A stretch of 64,000 nucleotides of DNA from Sedimenticola thiotaurini (GTDB lineage: Bacteria; Pseudomonadota; Gammaproteobacteria; Chromatiales; Chromatiaceae): positions 29,963 through 93,962 of the forward strand of contig VMRY01000034.1 of the NCBI GenBank assembly GCA_007713595.1, written 5' to 3'. Made by a program: the position numbers and the translations under genes. How positions within the stretch are numbered: position 1 is the stretch's first letter; each line of letters starts with the position of its first letter. Positions 1-9,261 of the stretch are shown here, one piece after another. The notes beneath the pieces are model-generated. The model had not been told where the DNA came from. It saw nothing but the letters and a program-made list of their open reading frames with translations, and did not search any database.

Positions 1-1192
1 CGGACATTTGCCCCAGTGCTGCGAGCTTTTCGGCCTGTATCAGCTCTTCATGGGTGTGGCGCAACTGTTCTTCAGTCTGTATACGACTCTCTATCTCTTC
101 AATCAATCGATTATTGGTTTCATTTAAATCACGGGTCCGTTTTTCCACGCGCTCTTCCAGCAATCGACGGCTCTGTGAGCGACTGACGATGATCATGCTG
201 ATCAGTACCAGCAGTACAGTGATCAGCATGCCGATCAGCAGGGCCGAACGTTTTTTATAGACAAGGTCTGTAAGATCGGAAAGGTAATAGAGCGTCCAGT
301 TCAGGTCGCTGAGTGGACGTTGATGCATGAGGAATGTTTTGTTTGTGTTTTTATCGTTACTGGTAAGTTTTATAATACGATGGCCTTGCGGAGAAGTGCG
401 CTGCTCCTGCATGGACAGTGGCATGATGTTGTTACGTCCGTACTTTTTTTCTGCGGTCAGTCGATCCAGTGTTGTGGCATCAATCGCAGATAAACTGCTG
501 TATTTCCAGCGTGGGTTGCTGGAGAGAAAAATAACCCCATCATTATCGGCCACCAACACCCACTCGCCACCCCGTTTCCAATCCTGTTCGAGTTGTGTCA
601 TGTCGATCTTTACAACAGCGACACCGATGATCTCGCTATTGTGCTCAACAGGCCGGGAGAGAAACAGCCCGGGTTGTCCGGTGCTGGCCCCAACGGCAAA
701 GAACTGTCCTCGGTTTCCATTAATGGCATCTTTAAAGTAGGGGCGGAAGTGATAGTTGTTGCCGATAAAACTCTCGGGTTCACTCCAGTTACTGGATGCA
801 ATCACTTGCCCCGATTGATTCATCAGATAGAGAACGGCTGCGTCGGATTCAGTTTGCCATGCCTTCAGTTTCTGATTCACTGACTCGCTATCCGCGCGAC
901 CGGTCAACAGCATACTCACCTGCAGGTCACGGGATACGATGTAGGGCAGATAGTCGAAACGTTGTTTCACCGCCTCGACCGTCGATGCATAGAGTTCAAG
1001 CCGGGCATTGCCTTGCTGGTTCAACGATTCAAAGTGCTGTTGCTCTGTCCATTGGGTCAGGCCAACAGAGAAGAGTACGCCTACCATCAGGGCAGCAGTG
1101 AGCAGAAGCAGGTATCGCATTAAAGGACGAGTAGCTGGTTTGGCTTCTTCCTCTGTTGCAGTGGTCTGGCTCATTACGACGTCTCTGTTCAT
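1..1192 (-). CDS. dctB: DctB-type sensor histidine kinase, 3' part cut by window edge
   Basis: Not in the ORF track because its stop lies outside the window; I translated the minus strand by hand. The product begins MNRDVVMSQ (a second start, MSQTT, lies at 1174), has a TM helix near residues 25-45, a long periplasmic dCache-like sensor region, a second TM near residue 315, and a coiled-coil linker ending in AEKLAALGQMS, which is the run-in to the phospho-acceptor His box. That architecture is typical of DctB, which senses C4-dicarboxylates and signals to the sigma-54 activator DctD. It diverges from dctPQM, as expected. The kinase core and any dctD lie beyond base 1. DctB subfamily is a confident call; the exact ligand is not readable. 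Confidence 0.85.
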   Translation of the reverse strand, partial: MNRDVVMSQTTATEEEAKPATRPLMRYLLLLTAALMVGVLFSVGLTQWTEQQHFESLNQQGNARLELYASTVEAVKQRFDYLPYIVSRDLQVSMLLTGRADSESVNQKLKAWQTESDAAVLYLMNQSGQVIASSNWSEPESFIGNNYHFRPYFKDAINGNRGQFFAVGASTGQPGLFLSRPVEHNSEIIGVAVVKIDMTQLEQDWKRGGEWVLVADNDGVIFLSSNPRWKYSSLSAIDATTLDRLTAEKKYGRNNIMPLSMQEQRTSPQGHRIIKLTSNDKNTNKTFLMHQRPLSDLNWTLYYLSDLTDLVYKKRSALLIGMLITVLLVLISMIIVSRSQSRRLLEERVEKRTRDLNETNNRLIEEIESRIQTEEQLRHTHEELIQAEKLAALGQMS

Positions 1193-1506
1193 GTTCGGTG
1201 TGCCTCTGTAGAGACAAGTCGGTAGATAGGAATGCACAAACCGCACCACCCCTCAGGCCGCATTGTTAGGGTGCTTTCGGCAATATCTTGCTTATCGTGC
1301 TGCGTATCATAGGCCAAATATGGCTTATCGTGTGGGGTGATTTTTTGTAACGCCAGTACGTTCTATCGTGACAATTTATGAATTTATATACAAAAACAAT
1401 AGGATAGTGTCACTTTGGCGTGTGATGGCCCGGATCTTGTAATACCACCCGGGAGTTCTGCCGGTGCGTGCATCGGTATCCATAAACAGATCGGAGGAGA
1501 TTCAAG
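1193..1506. promoter_or_regulatory. dctB-dctP divergent control region with three TATCGTG repeats
   Basis: This 314-bp gene-free region separates dctB (minus) from dctP (plus). The heptamer TATCGTG occurs at 1293-1299, 1326-1332 and 1364-1370; the first two are embedded in the identical 10-mer GCTTATCGTG, exactly 33 bp apart, about three helical turns. Such phased direct repeats fit an activator upstream of a regulated promoter, plausibly the partner of DctB. I searched for a sigma-54 GG-N10-GC core toward dctP and found only near misses (for example GGC...TTGC with nine bases between), so the sigma factor is not assigned. The dctP ribosome site is GGAGGAG. Confidence 0.45.
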
Positions 1507-2508
1507 ATGAAGATAAAGAAATTGGCACTGATCAGTGCCTTGGCAGCAAGTTTTGTAGCGGGTGAAGTGGCTGCGGCTACTGAGTGGAATGTATCAACCT
1601 GGGGTAAGCGCCGGGCCTTTACCGAAAACCTGGAGAAGCTGGCGGAGCTGGTTGCGCAGAAGACCAACGGTGATTTTACATTGAATATCTCCTATGGGGG
1701 GCTCTCAAAGGCCAAAGAGAATCTCGATGGCATCTCTATCGGCGCGTTTGAGATGGCACAGACCTGCGCCTTCTATCACAGTAAAAAGAATCCAACCATC
1801 ACCGTTGCAGAATTGCCGTTCTCTCGTGATGTGACGCTCACCCGAATGACTGAGATCTACATGGAGTTGTTCAAACACCCGCTGGTGGTTAAGGATCTGG
1901 CGCGCTGGAATGCCACGCTGCTGATGCCCACGCCGATGCCGCAGTACAACATTGTCAGCAAGAGTGAGCCACTGAAGGCGCTGTCTGAATTTACCGGACT
2001 GCGAGTCAGGGGGCCGGGCGGTATCATGGGAGTACTGGGTAAGTTGGGTGCGGTAAGCACAGGTGTGCCCTTTACTGAGGTACGCCAATCGATGGATTCG
2101 GGCGTGATTGATGCGGCCTCGTTTGCACCGCATGCCCATCTGGCTACCAACTCTTACAAAGTCGGTAAATGGGCCACGACCAACTTGAATCTGGGCACGG
2201 CTAACTGTCCTGTAATTGTCAATACCGATGCCTTGAATGCGTTGAGCCCTGCGTATAGGGAAGCCCTGCTCGGTTCAGTCGATGAGGCGTTGGCCTATTA
2301 CGTTAATAACTATGATAACAACACCACGGGAAAGTATGAGGCTGCTATCAAGGAAGCCGGCCTGACACAAATAACCTTTACCCCGGAGCAGACGGCTGAA
2401 CTGGACACCCTTTCAGAGTCCGTCAGACAGGAGTGGGTTAAAGCCAACAGCGGTGATTTTGATGCCCAGGTACTGCTCGACTATACAGCGGGATTATTTA
2501 AAAAATAG
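1507..2508 (+). CDS. dctP: TRAP transporter substrate-binding protein, DctP family
   Basis: A 333-residue periplasmic binding protein. Residues 1-24 form a Sec signal peptide (KK start, hydrophobic core, VAAA end). The body carries the DctP fold, including LRVRGPGG at residues 165-172 whose Arg pair is where the family clamps the ligand carboxylate. A strong GGAGGAG site lies 5 bases before the ATG. It is the first gene of dctPQM and diverges from the dctB sensor, so a dicarboxylate or related organic acid is the likely cargo. Specificity in this family cannot be read reliably from sequence, so the substrate is inferred from the DctB neighbour. Confidence 0.9.
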   Translation: MKIKKLALISALAASFVAGEVAAATEWNVSTWGKRRAFTENLEKLAELVAQKTNGDFTLNISYGGLSKAKENLDGISIGAFEMAQTCAFYHSKKNPTITVAELPFSRDVTLTRMTEIYMELFKHPLVVKDLARWNATLLMPTPMPQYNIVSKSEPLKALSEFTGLRVRGPGGIMGVLGKLGAVSTGVPFTEVRQSMDSGVIDAASFAPHAHLATNSYKVGKWATTNLNLGTANCPVIVNTDALNALSPAYREALLGSVDEALAYYVNNYDNNTTGKYEAAIKEAGLTQITFTPEQTAELDTLSESVRQEWVKANSGDFDAQVLLDYTAGLFKK

Positions 2509-2520
2509 CGGTGGGACAAT

Positions 2521-2551
2521 ACGTCCGTGTCAACCAGGTTGGCACGGACGT
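2521..2551 (+). terminator. Intra-operon hairpin between dctP and dctQ
   Basis: ACGTCCGTGTC and GGCACGGACGT form an 11-bp stem (one G-T pair) around a 9-base loop, 12 bases after the dctP stop. Only a short T stretch follows, so it looks more like an attenuator or mRNA 3'-end stabiliser than a full stop. That would let the binding protein be made in excess over the membrane subunits, which is common in TRAP operons. Confidence 0.6.
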
Positions 2552-2608
2552 TTATCAATAATCAAAGCGATATGCAGCTCCGTTTAACTGAACCCCTGTG
2601 AGTGAACT

Positions 2609-3238
2609 ATGTCTTCATCTGCTACTGTACTGGACGATCATTCCAGGCTGAGTTTGGCTGACCGTACCTTCTTCCGACTCGAGAGTGTACTAACACTGCT
2701 TGGTGGCGTTGTCATTCTACTGTTGGTCTTCCTGGCATCTGCAAATGTGCTGGGCCGTTGGCTGTTCAATATGCCGATCAATGGTTATGTCGATTGGGTA
2801 GAGCAGGCCATGGCTTTTTTTGCCTTTCTCGGTATCGCCTACACTCAGCGCATGGGTGGGCACATACGCATGGATATGGTGGTAAGTCATCTCAAGGGCC
2901 GTCTGCTCTGGCTCAGTGAACTGATCTCTATTTTGCTCATGTTGGGTGTAACGCTGGTATTGATTTACGGTTCTTATTTACACTTTTATCGTGCCTATCA
3001 AATTGGTGACTCTTCGCTGGATATTGATCTTCCGACTTGGCCGGCAAAGTTGGTTGTACCGGTAGCATTAACCATTCTTGCACTACGCCTGCTATTACAG
3101 ATCTGGGGTTATATCCGGGCCATAAAAGATGGAGGCGACTCACCCATTGCAGTTCCACTTATTGAAGATGCCGCTACCGTGGCTGCCAAAGAAGCAGAAG
3201 CCGTAATGGGCTCTTTGACAGAAACGGAGTCAAAGTGA
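2609..3238 (+). CDS. dctQ: TRAP transporter small permease, DctQ family
   Basis: A 209-residue membrane protein with four predicted TM segments (about residues 27-49, 64-82, 103-126, 148-168), the standard DctQ layout. It pairs with DctM to form the sodium- or proton-driven TRAP permease. The hydrophilic C-terminus (residues 175-209) is acidic and longer than the minimum. It ends in TGATG at the dctM start, so the two subunits are translationally coupled. Substrate as for dctP. Confidence 0.88.
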   Translation: MSSSATVLDDHSRLSLADRTFFRLESVLTLLGGVVILLLVFLASANVLGRWLFNMPINGYVDWVEQAMAFFAFLGIAYTQRMGGHIRMDMVVSHLKGRLLWLSELISILLMLGVTLVLIYGSYLHFYRAYQIGDSSLDIDLPTWPAKLVVPVALTILALRLLLQIWGYIRAIKDGGDSPIAVPLIEDAATVAAKEAEAVMGSLTETESK

Positions 3239-4644
3239 TGAGTCTCTTTGAAACAATGGGCAATATGGATAATATCAGTATCGGCATCTGGGTAACGGGT
3301 GTAATGCTGTTGTTGGTTGTTATTGGTGTGCGTGTGGCCTTTGCGGCGGCTATTGCCGGCTTCGTTGGGTTGGTGTGGATTTTTTCTGCCAAGATGGGGT
3401 TTGAAAAAGGTTTTCTGGTAGCGGTTAAAATGGCGGGTACCATTCCGCATTCCAAGGTCTCGACGTTGGCCTTATCACTAATACCGACGTTTATTCTGAT
3501 TGGCTTCCTCGCCTATCATGCCGGTTTAACCCGCGCCCTGTTTGAAGCGGCAAAACGCTGGGTGGGGTGGTTGCCCGGTGGCATGGGTGTGGCAACTGTT
3601 TTTTCCACCGCTGGCTTTGCGGCAGTATCCGGTGCCTCGGTTGCAACATCAGCGGTGTTTGCCCGGATTGCTATTCCAGAAATGTTGAAGCTGGGCTATG
3701 ACAAACGTTTTGCCGCCGGCGTTGTTGCCGCAGGTGGCACTCTTGCTTCGCTGATCCCGCCATCGGCTATCCTTGTAATTTATGCCATCATTGTTGAACA
3801 GGACGTAGGTGCTCTGCTCATGGCCGGGTTTATCCCGGGTGCTGTTTCCGCACTAATCTATGGCGGGCTGGTGATACTGCTGGCCAAGACACGTAAGAAT
3901 TTTGGCCCACCCATTACCGGCTTTAGCTGGAAGGAGCGATTTGAGTCGCTGCCTGGTGCATTCCCCATCTTTTTTGTCGTCGCCATAATTGTGATCTGTA
4001 TTTATGGTGGTGTCGGAACGCCTACAGAAGCCGGCTCGCTTGGCGCCTTGATGATTCTGGTTATTGCGCTCTACAAGGGTATGCGCATGCATGCACTGAA
4101 AGAGTCACTGCTGGAGACAGCGAAGCTAACCGTGATGATCTTTACCATCATCTGGGGTGTGTTGCTGTATGTGCGTTTTCTCGGCTTTGCTGATCTGCCC
4201 AGTGCCTTTTCTGATTGGATTACCAGCCTTGACCAGAGCCCAATGGTCACCTTTCTGCTTATTCTCTGTGCCTATGCCGTACTGGGTATGTTTATGGATG
4301 CGATCGGTATGCTGCTTCTGACCCTGCCGGTGGTTTATCCCGCCGTCATGGCGCTGAATGGTGGTGATGCGGTGACGGCCGCCGATTCGGCCTTTGGTGT
4401 CTCAAGTGTCGGTTGCTCTATCTGGTTCGGCATTATTGTTGTTAAGATGGCGGAACTCTGTCTGATTACACCGCCCATCGGCCTGAACTGCTTTGTGGTT
4501 GCGGGTGTCAGACCAGAGTGTTCAGTACAGGATGTGTTTCGTGGTTGTACTCCCTTTTTTGTGGCCGATGTGATTACTATCGCGGTGCTCATTATGCTGC
4601 CCGGCATCGTGCTGTGGTTGCCGGGGCAGATGGGATTTACCTGA
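3238..4644 (+). CDS. dctM: TRAP transporter large permease, DctM family
   Basis: About 468 residues with many TM helices (11-13 expected) and the DctM signatures GAVSALIYG and PPIGLNCFV near the C-terminus. It forms the transport core of the TRAP system with DctQ. The ORF track starts at a GTG (3235) that overlaps dctQ by four bases; I prefer the ATG at 3238, which shares the A of the dctQ TGA. Both give the same protein save one residue. It is the last gene before a strong terminator. Confidence 0.88.
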   Translation: MSLFETMGNMDNISIGIWVTGVMLLLVVIGVRVAFAAAIAGFVGLVWIFSAKMGFEKGFLVAVKMAGTIPHSKVSTLALSLIPTFILIGFLAYHAGLTRALFEAAKRWVGWLPGGMGVATVFSTAGFAAVSGASVATSAVFARIAIPEMLKLGYDKRFAAGVVAAGGTLASLIPPSAILVIYAIIVEQDVGALLMAGFIPGAVSALIYGGLVILLAKTRKNFGPPITGFSWKERFESLPGAFPIFFVVAIIVICIYGGVGTPTEAGSLGALMILVIALYKGMRMHALKESLLETAKLTVMIFTIIWGVLLYVRFLGFADLPSAFSDWITSLDQSPMVTFLLILCAYAVLGMFMDAIGMLLLTLPVVYPAVMALNGGDAVTAADSAFGVSSVGCSIWFGIIVVKMAELCLITPPIGLNCFVVAGVRPECSVQDVFRGCTPFFVADVITIAVLIMLPGIVLWLPGQMGFT

Positions 4645-4672
4645 ACGAAAAGTAAATTATCAGCTTGTTAGT

Positions 4673-4720
4673 CTGTAGATAGCCCCAGTAAATGTTGGTG
4701 GCTATCTACAGCAGATTTTT
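4673..4720 (+). terminator. Rho-independent terminator after dctM
   Basis: CTGTAGATAGCC (4673-4684) pairs perfectly with GGCTATCTACAG (4700-4711), a 12-bp stem with a 15-base loop, followed by ATTTTT. It sits 28 bases past the dctM stop and before the convergent OsmC gene. Confidence 0.75.
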
Positions 4721-4762
4721 ACGTGTTGTACCGATAGTACTGCTTTACAATTTGTCTACAGG

Positions 4763-5305
4763 TCATCCTACGTTAAGGCTCGTCTCTACAGAAACGCCGT
4801 CGCGTAATGTCTGCCAAACAACACAACTGTATTCCGATGCCGCAGCGAGTTTTTCTATAAGCCGGGGATCTGTGCCTTCTGCCGCCTGGATATTCACATG
4901 ACATTGCATTTTCTGAAAACCGACCTGTACAGTTCGATCCACAAGGAGTGTGCCACGCACATCCACGTTGGCTACTACCTCCACTTCAAGCGATGTAAGC
5001 GATATCCCCATTCGATTGGCGATAATTCGAAACGTTGAATCGAGACAGGCGGCCAGGGCCGCACAAAGAAGATCACCAGGATTAGGCGCATCGTGGTAAC
5101 CGCCTATGGCACGGTGAATTCCGAAAGGTACCGACACATCGTAGTCTGCTTTGCCCGGCTGGACCATTCCATGAAAGGGGTCGTTCGTGCTACCACCGGA
5201 AGTTTTTGCCCGGTCGCTGATAGACGCGTCCTGCGGCTTCTCCTGGTAGTGCTTACGTAATGGGTCCTGTCGATCACGCACAGTCATGTTGCTTTGATTA
5301 ATCAT
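4763..5305 (-). CDS. OsmC family protein
   Basis: About 180 residues from the ATG at 5305, which has a GGAGG site seven bases upstream; the longer ORF-track start adds 16 residues with no ribosome site. The two cysteines of the peroxidatic pair are visible in LAACLDS and YSCVVWQTL, the spacing expected for OsmC/Ohr thiol peroxidases, which reduce organic hydroperoxides in the cytoplasm. The N-terminal 50 residues (charged, with SGGSTNDPFHG) precede the domain, as in longer OsmC relatives. It is followed downstream by dctM in convergent orientation; the methyltransferase upstream may share its promoter. Substrate unknown. Confidence 0.82.
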   Translation of the reverse strand: MINQSNMTVRDRQDPLRKHYQEKPQDASISDRAKTSGGSTNDPFHGMVQPGKADYDVSVPFGIHRAIGGYHDAPNPGDLLCAALAACLDSTFRIIANRMGISLTSLEVEVVANVDVRGTLLVDRTVQVGFQKMQCHVNIQAAEGTDPRLIEKLAAASEYSCVVWQTLRDGVSVETSLNVG

Positions 5306-5410
5306 TGATTTACACCTCCACGTTCTTTCAGTAAGGGCCTGCTCCAGGCGCATGGGTATTTGCTATAACCGCAATACGTCGTCACCCATAAAGATTTCAG
5401 CTACTCTGGT

Positions 5411-6244
5411 TTACTTGACTACTACGATCTCCAGATACTCGGACGGAACCACCATCGTGCCGTCACCCGTCTTGTTGAATTTATGAATCAGGCTCAGTAC
5501 GTCTTCGCTCAACTTCGCGCCAGTAGATTCATCAAGTGCTTCGAAAGTCTTTAGTAACGGGCCATAATAGGTAGCGAACAAATCGAGCCAATGCTGGGGT
5601 GATTGATAGCGAAAGGTAAAGTTTCTCGCTTTGCTCTGTAACGTTGTAGTATGCGGGCCGAAGTTTTTATCCAGAAAAGCTTTTGTCCCCCAGGCGGCTG
5701 GAGAATTTACCCCGGCTGGCGGTGCGATGTACTGACCGATGGTCTTGAACAGTTGACCGATGAAACCCTCTGGTGTCCAGTTTGCCATGCCAATCTTTCC
5801 ACCTTGTTTACACACGCGGATCAACTCAGATGCTGCTTGCGCTTGATTGGGTGTAAACATCACGCCAAAGGTTGAAACGACATTGTCGAAGCTGTTGTTC
5901 GTGAAGGGCAGCGCCTCTGCATCCGCATGTTGGTATTCGATCGCCAGGCCATCCACTTCGGCACGACGTTGGGAGTGCGTCAGAAGTGCCGGGACATAGT
6001 CAGTGGAAACCACTTTACAAAAACGGCGCGCGGCGGCGAGGCTCATATTGCCATTACCACCAGCAACATCCAGGACACTTTGGCCTGCATGTATATCCAT
6101 CGCCTCACACAACTGTTCCCCTGAAATCTGCAGGGTTACGCCCACGCGGGCATAATCACCAGAACCCCAGGCGATCTGCTGTTTGGTCTTGATTGCATCG
6201 TAATTGGGTAGATTCGGTTGAATATTTTTCGCTGTGTTAGTCAT
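5411..6244 (-). CDS. Class I SAM-dependent methyltransferase
   Basis: A 277-residue Methyltransf_11/UbiE-like enzyme. Motif I is VLDVAGGNGNMSLAAAR (about residues 57-73), followed by an acidic STDY that binds the SAM ribose, and ADAEALPF as the adenine-binding motif. These show SAM binding; the methyl acceptor is unknown. The GAGGAG ribosome site is good. It stands between an OsmC gene and a winged-helix/TPR regulator, all on the minus strand. A second, different methyltransferase at 12078 also sits beside a regulator of the same type, which suggests the association is functional. Confidence 0.8.
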   Translation of the reverse strand: MTNTAKNIQPNLPNYDAIKTKQQIAWGSGDYARVGVTLQISGEQLCEAMDIHAGQSVLDVAGGNGNMSLAAARRFCKVVSTDYVPALLTHSQRRAEVDGLAIEYQHADAEALPFTNNSFDNVVSTFGVMFTPNQAQAASELIRVCKQGGKIGMANWTPEGFIGQLFKTIGQYIAPPAGVNSPAAWGTKAFLDKNFGPHTTTLQSKARNFTFRYQSPQHWLDLFATYYGPLLKTFEALDESTGAKLSEDVLSLIHKFNKTGDGTMVVPSEYLEIVVVK

Positions 6245-6388
6245 GTTGCTCTCCTCGGTATTTTACTGGTATGCAGGTCTCGAACCGTTTGGTTTGAGCC
6301 TGCCAGAGAAATACTAGTGATGATGAGTGCAATCCGCTTGTGGCTAACGTGGAGGTTTTATGGGGATCTTGTGCAGACGCGCGAATAC

Positions 6389-7909
6389 TTAGTTCAGCGC
6401 CCGCAGTTGTTGCCCCAGTCTGGAGGTAATCAAGGCATCCATCTCGGTGTCAGAAAGGTCGGGCTTGATCCTGTAGGCTTCAGCCAGTGCCTGCTGTGCG
6501 GCTTCGGGCTTCCTGCCGCATAGCAACACGGCGGCGAGTACTATGCGTGATAAGTAGGTTCGATCATCCCGTTGACAGGCGAGTTCTGCCCGATCCAGAG
6601 CGGCATCCAGGTTATGGGTGAGCATCAATGCCAACGCCAGCAGCGCTTCCCAGACGGCCAGCCGGTTATCCAGTGGGCTCATTTCAATCCCGCGAGTCAA
6701 GTGGGTAACGGCGAGTTCCGGATTGTTGTCAATCAGATAGGCAGAGCCAAGTGCGGCCCATGCTTGGGCATTGTTTGGATTGAGTTCAACGGCATTCTTG
6801 AGTATCGGAAGGGCGCGATTAACCAGACCAAGATCAGCCATCGCACAGCCGGCAAAACCCAGTACAGTGGAGTCCATATTATCCAGTTGCAGCGCATGCT
6901 CGGCAGCCTGAATGGCTTCGTCCTTCGTCTGCTCTCGTTCACTCAGCAGTCCAACGCGATGACCCAGTGCCAGAATCAAAGAGAGGTAAGCGGGTGCCAG
7001 TGCGAATTCAACATCCAGTTCTGCACTCCGGCGCAACAGGTTGGCGGCCTCCGAGAATGTCTCCAGATGCCAGCCTTTCATTGCCAGAATACCACTGGCT
7101 TCCAGGTACAATTCCCGTGCGCTGGGCTCTTCTTCGTTGGTCCTGACGCGGTTATAAATAGCACGGTTTAACTGCGGCTCAAGTTTAGCAATGATAGCAA
7201 TAATGCCACTGTCCATATTGCCCTTGATATCATTCAGCAACTGTTCGAACTGTCCGGCCCACAAGCGAAAACCTGATTGAGCGTCGACCAGTTGAATGTT
7301 TATTCTTATTTGATCTTCCAGTACTTGCACATTACCTTCAAGCACAAAGTCAACGCCGGTCTCCTCGTAGATTTTTCGGGCAGTCGGGGTTATGTCCCGG
7401 TTTGCATAGCTGGAAGCTTGTGAGCTTATACGCAACAGAGGAATACGAGTGAGGATTGTCTCCAGGTTGGCAACCAGGCCTTCAGTGAAGCCATCGATTG
7501 CCGGGTTATCACTGATGCTTTTGAACGGCAGCACAATCAACGATGGTTCAAAATGTTTTGCTCGCAGGGTTACTGAATTTTGTTGTTGTGCTTGGGTCCG
7601 TGCTAGATCGATCTCACCAATGAAGCGAAACCCCCGTCGCTGCACAGTCTCAATATAAATCTGTCGATTACCGCTGTCTCCCAATGCCTTCCGGGCAGAC
7701 TTTATACAACTTGACACTGTGGCATCGGACACAATACGTCCGTTCCATACCGCCGCAATAAGATCGTCGCGGCTGAAAATCGTATTCGGGTGTTGTGCGA
7801 AATGGATCAGTAGATCAAAGACCAGTGGTTCAACGGCAATCCGTTCACCTCGCCTGCGCAGTTCATAGCGGTCCGTGTCTAGCTCTATGTTGGCAAAACG
7901 GAGTAGCAC
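6389..7909 (-). CDS. Winged-helix (OmpR/CadC type) regulator with TolB-like and TPR regions
   Basis: 506 residues from a GTG start at 7909, with GGGAG seven bases ahead. Residues 1-100 are an OmpR/PhoB-type winged helix (VEPLVFDLLIHFAQ; VSSCIKSARKALGD; ETVQRRGFRF). Residues about 120-235 match the TolB-like domain often fused to such DNA-binding heads (LIVLPFKSIS...; LRISSQAS; LVDAQSGFRLWAGQFE). Residues 260-500 are TPR-like helical pairs. I see no TM helix, so unlike CadC it should be cytoplasmic. It probably controls the methyltransferase/OsmC genes downstream, or the divergent DJ-1 gene. The ligand is unknown. Confidence 0.8.
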   Translation of the reverse strand: MLLRFANIELDTDRYELRRRGERIAVEPLVFDLLIHFAQHPNTIFSRDDLIAAVWNGRIVSDATVSSCIKSARKALGDSGNRQIYIETVQRRGFRFIGEIDLARTQAQQQNSVTLRAKHFEPSLIVLPFKSISDNPAIDGFTEGLVANLETILTRIPLLRISSQASSYANRDITPTARKIYEETGVDFVLEGNVQVLEDQIRINIQLVDAQSGFRLWAGQFEQLLNDIKGNMDSGIIAIIAKLEPQLNRAIYNRVRTNEEEPSARELYLEASGILAMKGWHLETFSEAANLLRRSAELDVEFALAPAYLSLILALGHRVGLLSEREQTKDEAIQAAEHALQLDNMDSTVLGFAGCAMADLGLVNRALPILKNAVELNPNNAQAWAALGSAYLIDNNPELAVTHLTRGIEMSPLDNRLAVWEALLALALMLTHNLDAALDRAELACQRDDRTYLSRIVLAAVLLCGRKPEAAQQALAEAYRIKPDLSDTEMDALITSRLGQQLRALN

Positions 7910-8156
7910 GCTATAGCTCCCTCGCAGATAAGTTTCCCTGGTAGGCTTATGGGCTCAAGATTCAGAGAGATACTTCATCAGCAGATATGGATTGTCATAA
8001 GCATATAGGGTTCCGTTATGGGATGGAAGTAACGATTAAGCAGGAGAGCCTGACAAAATTCCACTGAAAGTTCACTTTATGTAGTAATGCGCTAATACCC
8101 ATTTAACTATTGCAACTGCTAGTCTCCAGGCTCAACTATCTAAAGGAGGCAGAGAA
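7910..8156. other. Divergent intergenic region, no gene seen
   Basis: About 250 bp between the GTG-start regulator and the DJ-1-like gene. It must hold both promoters. I see no clear palindrome or RNA element; the last part carries AAAGGAGG, the DJ-1-like gene's ribosome site. Confidence 0.4.
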
Positions 8157-8729
8157 ATGCAGAATAAAAAGATACTGATGATCACCGGTGATTTTACAGA
8201 GGACTATGAAACCATGGTCCCATTCCAGGCACTGCAGGCTGTTGGGCATACCGTCCATGCCGTCTGCCCGGATAAAAAATCTGGAGAAACTGTCGCAACA
8301 TCCATTCATGATTTTGAAGGCGATCAGACCTATACAGAGAAGCGTGGACACAACTTCACACTTAATGCCAGTTTTGATGAGATTAATACAGATGACTACG
8401 ATGCACTGGTCATACCCGGTGGGCGTGCGCCTGAGTATCTACGGCTGAACGAGAAAGTGAATGCCATGGTCCGGCACTTTTTCGTTGAGAACAAACCGGT
8501 TGCAGCCATCTGTCATGGTGCTCAACTGCTGGTAACGGCGGGTGTTCTTGAAGGGAAACGCTGTTCCGCCTATCCTGCCTGCATGCCAGAGGTGAAGATG
8601 GCAGGTGGAGAGTATGCCGAGATAGCGATTGATGCAGCCGTTACTGATGGGAATCTTGTTACAGCACCGGCTTGGCCTGCACACCCTGCATGGCTGGCAC
8701 AATTTATGGACCTGCTGGATAAACGCTAG
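8157..8729 (+). CDS. DJ-1/PfpI family protein
   Basis: 190 residues. The nucleophile elbow [10 protein letters not shown] puts the reactive cysteine at residue 119 followed by His, and Glu16 (FTEDYE) supplies the acidic partner, the DJ-1/PfpI pattern. Members act as glyoxalases/deglycases, chaperones or proteases; the exact activity is not readable. The ribosome site AAAGGAGG is very strong. A short hairpin (8759-8796) separates it from the small RHH gene downstream. Confidence 0.85.
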   Translation: MQNKKILMITGDFTEDYETMVPFQALQAVGHTVHAVCPDKKSGETVATSIHDFEGDQTYTEKRGHNFTLNASFDEINTDDYDALVIPGGRAPEYLRLNEKVNAMVRHFFVENKPVAAICHGAQLLVTAGVLEGKRCSAYPACMPEVKMAGGEYAEIAIDAAVTDGNLVTAPAWPAHPAWLAQFMDLLDKR

Positions 8730-8758
8730 ACAACTTCTATCCATGTGCTGATATTCAG

Positions 8759-8796
8759 CTATGCTTGATGGGTTATAGGACGCTTATCAGGCATAG
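8759..8796 (+). other. Hairpin between the DJ-1-like and RHH genes
   Basis: CTATGCTTGAT and ATCAGGCATAG form an 11-bp stem (one G-T pair) with a 16-base loop. No T-run follows, so it may be a processing or attenuation structure rather than a terminator. Confidence 0.35.
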
Positions 8797-8819
8797 TCAG
8801 CATTAAACCGGAGATGAGC

Positions 8820-9170
8820 ATGTGCAAGCTTTTTATTAATGCCGATGCGAATAATTGGCTCAGTAGCACCAAGTCATTACGTATTGACGGAATGGTGACC
8901 AGCGTACGTTTGGAAAACTATTTCTGGGCCACTCTGGAAGAGATTGCGCAACGTGACTCGATGAATGTGCCACAGATGATCACCCGGCTCTATCATGAAT
9001 CAATCGATGCGGGACATGATCTGGGTAATTTTACTTCATTTCTGAGGGTTTGCTGCATGCGCTATCTGGCCCTGCAACTGAGTGGTGAAATACCTGATCA
9101 ACCTGAAGTCTCCATTGCATCACTAGATGCAGATCAGATTTTATTGCGGGAGTCTAAAGAGTTGCATTAG
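8820..9170 (+). CDS. Ribbon-helix-helix domain protein
   Basis: About 116 residues. The N-terminal SLRIDGMVTSVRLENYFWATLEEIA is a beta-strand then helix like the RHH_4 family (small DNA-binding-like proteins common in proteobacteria), continuing with MNVPQMITRLYHES. I prefer the ATG at 8820, six bases after GGAG; the ORF-track start at 8814 leaves no room between GGAG and ATG. Likely a DNA-binding protein, target unknown. A strong terminator follows. Confidence 0.65.
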   Translation: MCKLFINADANNWLSSTKSLRIDGMVTSVRLENYFWATLEEIAQRDSMNVPQMITRLYHESIDAGHDLGNFTSFLRVCCMRYLALQLSGEIPDQPEVSIASLDADQILLRESKELH

Positions 9171-9261
9171 CTGTACTATGTGAGGCTTAAAAAAATGATC
9201 GGCGGGGATATCAAAGCGCAACTGATTGTGCCGAATACAGAGTGTCGCTATTACCCATCGA

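Noticed and set aside
1278-1293. TCGGCAATATCTTGCT as a sigma-54 promoter
   Set aside because: GG and GC are nine, not ten, bases apart and the -24 element is poor.
1705-2139. Minus-strand 144-codon frame inside dctP
   Set aside because: Shadow of dctP; no ribosome site and no family resemblance.
6572-7171. Plus-strand 199-codon frame opposite the TPR regulator
   Set aside because: Antisense shadow of a clear coding region; composition unlike a real protein.
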